From contig WBMW01001603.1 in the NCBI GenBank assembly GCA_013396635.1, positions 432,966 through 496,965 on the forward strand: 64,000 nucleotides of DNA, written 5' to 3'. The DNA comes from Penelope pileata (Eukaryota > Chordata > Aves > Galliformes > Cracidae). A program made the position numbers and the translations under genes. The notes under the pieces were generated by a model. It saw only the letters and a list, made by a program, of their open reading frames with translations. It ran no database searches and was not told the origin of the DNA. How positions within the stretch are numbered: the first letter of the stretch is position 1; the number at the start of each line of letters is the position of its first letter. Shown piece by piece: positions 61,561 to 64,000 of this stretch.

Positions 61561-62211
61561 CTCCGCTTTCCCAGCCCCTCCACGTACAAACTGCCTCATT
61601 TGTTCCCTTATCCTCACCAGGAAGTTCTAGAAGGCTGTTTCACACAATTAGAATCACTGTCTTTTCTCAAGGAAACACCCTGGTCTAGCCCAGTCAGGAT
61701 TTTACTCCTCACAGAGGGACCCTCCTGGAGCTGCACACCCTGGGGAAGGGGCACGCCTCACCCAGGGCTCAGGGGGGATCCCCTTACAGTACCAGCCATG
61801 TTGAGGTGCTTTTGCTCTCAGAGCGGCATCTGAATCTAATTACAACTAACATGCAGCAAAAATACATCTTACCAGAGAAGAATTTTAACCCTGCAGAGCA
61901 CCGTGTGCCGCATGCTCCTCTGCAGCCTCACACACAGGCTGAGGAAGCCATTGGTTAAACACATTTTCTCTCCAGCCAACTACAGCTTTTGATGCTTTAT
62001 ACCGCTGTGCTTTTAAATTTGAGGTTTGGAGAGTTTGTAAGCTTTCCTGCTCGCTTCTTTTTCTGCCACAAACCACCTCATGTGCCCCCCTGGCCCCATC
62101 ACACCCCTGCAAACACCACAGACAACCCAAGTTCCCAAAACCCTTCATTTCACCTCAACTCTCCCCGCAACGCGTATTAAAAAAACAGAACTGAGAGAAA
62201 ACTCACTTACC

Positions 62212-62502
62212 TACACAGAACAGCACAGAACAGCTGCACCCACACCCAGCTATGGCACTGCCATCACAGCCAAAGGGCTAAACATGGCGGAAGGCCCTGA
62301 GCCCCACCCCATCACTGAGGAGAGGGGCTCTCACCTCCGCCGGAGGCCATTGAAGCTACCTAGCACCCACCCAGCCCTGAGGAGAGCGGCTCACCCTGAG
62401 GCAGGTGAGGCCCCACAGCCGGGTGGCCCCAAGTAGCAAAATACCTCATGAAATGGTGACAGCCAGCAGCTCTGAGTACAAAACCACCCCCAAAGCACCA
62501 CG
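62212..62502. promoter_or_regulatory. possible divergent promoter with first exons both ways
   Basis: A GC-rich segment carries AACATGGCGGAAGG (62281-62294), which combines a YY1-type ATGGCGG with an ETS-type core (CTTCCG read on the minus strand). Both are common near vertebrate transcription starts. Outward from it, consensus donors point in opposite directions: GTGTAG|GTAAGTGAG on the minus strand (intron from 62210), and CACCACG|GTAAGTCC (intron from 62503) or GAGGCAG|GTGAGG (intron from 62405) on the plus strand. The plus strand also has an ATG in good context at 62284 with 40 open codons up to 62404. CpG density is low (about five in 200 bp), so this is not a CpG island. No TATA box is seen. 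Confidence 0.3.
62284..62404 (+). CDS. possible first coding exon, product unknown
   Basis: An ATG with A at -3 and G at +4 (AACATGG) opens a frame beginning MAEGPEPHPITEERGSHL, rich in Pro, Arg and Glu. It reaches a donor (GAGGCAG|GTGAGG) after 40 codons plus one base. Unspliced, the frame would end at 62436. On the opposite strand, a short ATG frame starting MASGGG, with its own GAG|GTGAGAG donor-like site, lies across the same DNA. Nothing identifies a family. This call depends on the promoter interpretation, and chance is a serious alternative. Confidence 0.15.
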
Positions 62503-64000
62503 GTAAGTCCTTGAAATGCACCATGCAGTGTCTGCACTGGCACCGTGTGGGAAATCATGGCTGTGTGGAAGGCTTGCTGTGGCACATCTCACAGCGAGTC
62601 AGCCTGCAACTGCGAGAAAATATCAACTTTATATCTGAAAGGGCTGCAGGAATAACCTCTGCCTCGTAAGTGCTTGTTAAAAAGGTATATCTCTAACCTA
62701 AAGCGAAGGATGTAACATCTGTGACCACGAAAGAGGTTTTAAAGAATTACCTGCAGTTGGAATGTGGTAGGGAGCAAAAACCCTCCCACAGTGTTATTAA
62801 AACTTGTTACAAACAGTGAGCACCCTCATCCATCACCCTGTATGGATTACTTTTTTCTTCTCTTCGGTGTGAGAAATGAAACCACTTGTTTACTGTCGCA
62901 GCAGTACACAGAGAACTACTCCAAAGCTCACAGCTGTGCCCCATCTACCACTCACCCTGGAAGTGATAAAAAATCACCAAAAAAAAGAAAAAGCAGCCAA
63001 GAGGCTCAGCTGCCAGTGGTCTGGGAGCAGCCTGCACATATTGGCTGTACCCATACAGCACAGAGGTACCTGAAGGACAGTTCTGTGCCAGTGGCTTTCA
63101 GCCTCACTGCTCCTCTGCCTCCATGGGGTGCAGGAGGCAGTGACCACTGTCCTCCTCCATGACAGCCTTAGAGACTGTTCTGTGCGTGCTTCTCTCTGAG
63201 TAGAGGACAGCAAAACCTCACAAAACGCTTCAGATTAATTTCTATTTTTGCTGCAGAAAGTCAGAAAAAGGTCATTTCATTTTTATAAACGTGTAGAAAA
63301 TTTGAAGCATCTGGAATCTTCAGTATTTCTTTGAACACAGTGTTCAAGCTCAGTCAAGCCTGTGAACTTTAACTAGTGCTTTGCTATTAATTGGGGTCAC
63401 TGAGGTCACCTAGATGACTTGGACTTCTTCCTTTGGTGTTGAGAGGAATTCTGGCTGTGGAGCAGTCTACTTGCTGCTGACAGACACGGTTTGCCAGCTG
63501 ACTGTGTACAAAGGCGTTAATGCCCAGCTACAGCCTCTCTAAAATGTGCTACTTTAGCCCTAACGTGTTGGGGTCTGTGTGGGGAATACTGGGTGGATTT
63601 TTTTTGCCTGAATGATTCAGTAGTTTTAGAGAAGAGGAACCATTGTATTAAATAATAATAATAGAAATGCAACACTATGAACTACTTTAAAAATATTTCA
63701 TGATTAATGTACACTTTTCTACTCAGAATTCATTAGAACAAGAACTAAACACATAGAGTGAACCTTCTGTGCTTTACTACAACTGCCATTAATATTTTCA
63801 GAAATTCCCAACTGCTTCAACTATTTTTTCTGGCACTAAAAAAAAAAACTTTGATTTCTGGTGGTTTCACTAAAAACACCAAGTTGTTCTGGGAACAACA
63901 GAGCTAATGCAGTCGAGCTTCCTATGAAGTCAAGCTTTGTTCCTTTTTTCCCTTCTTTTTGCACACAAAGTGACCACAGCCTCCTCATGTGTCCCTTCCA
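62503..64000. other. noncoding, no gene recognised
   Basis: No gene or RNA is recognised. Low-complexity spots are an A-rich run near 62967-62993, an (AAT)4 run at 63650-63661 and nine As at about 63840-63849. A frame of about 132 codons at 62764-63162 has no motif. Its middle is a Lys/Ser-rich low-complexity stretch produced by the A-rich run. Confidence 0.45.

Noticed and set aside
1..64000. Search for CRISPR arrays, rRNA, known snRNA or well-known microRNA sequences and long satellite arrays
   Set aside because: None was seen by eye on either strand.

Overview
This window looks like vertebrate, most likely bird (probably galliform), nuclear DNA with no confidently recognisable protein-coding gene. 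The main evidence is repeat content. Three clear CR1 LINE pieces are present: about 40362-40765 (+), 48240-48740 (+) and 53291-53690 (-). The last carries the bird-type CR1 3' end with its short octamer repeat. There are also older remnants: a degraded CR1/L3-like LINE at 57350-57780 (-) and MIR-like SINE pieces near 25630, 34615 and 49735. I saw no Alu or L1, no bacterial-style packed genes, and no rRNA, tRNA or CRISPR array. Two N bases (7314 and 8541) sit beside homopolymer tracts and mark draft-assembly sequence.

Layout. 1-19 kb is unique noncoding sequence. It holds a diverged 148-bp-period tandem duplication (7200-7461), an A10/G20 homopolymer junction (8492-8521), and two minus-strand stretches (5315-5587 and 5744-5930) that look like possible exons. 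19-44 kb is similar, with several open stretches bounded by good acceptor and donor sequences, a strong GC-rich inverted repeat at 33281-33335, an AT-rich block near 34 kb and the first CR1. 45.5-47.1 kb is the most regulatory-looking part: an AT-rich block with a 10-bp hairpin and an E-box, then a GC-rich block, then an AT-rich block dense in homeodomain, TCF/LEF and nuclear-receptor-like sites. 48-58 kb is where LINE pieces concentrate. 61.2-62.5 kb holds a second CNE-like block and a possible divergent promoter: ETS/YY1-type motifs lie between outward-pointing consensus splice donors on both strands.

Interpretation. The window fits a gene desert or a very long intron with regulatory elements and perhaps long noncoding RNA exons. 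All exon calls rest on splice-site shape and open frames alone. Consensus donors of this quality are expected about once per 15-30 kb per strand by chance, so they are ranked candidates, not gene models. I found no convincing undescribed biological system. The items most worth checking are the 45.5-47.1 kb block, the 62.2-62.5 kb divergent promoter candidate and the 5315-5587 open exon.
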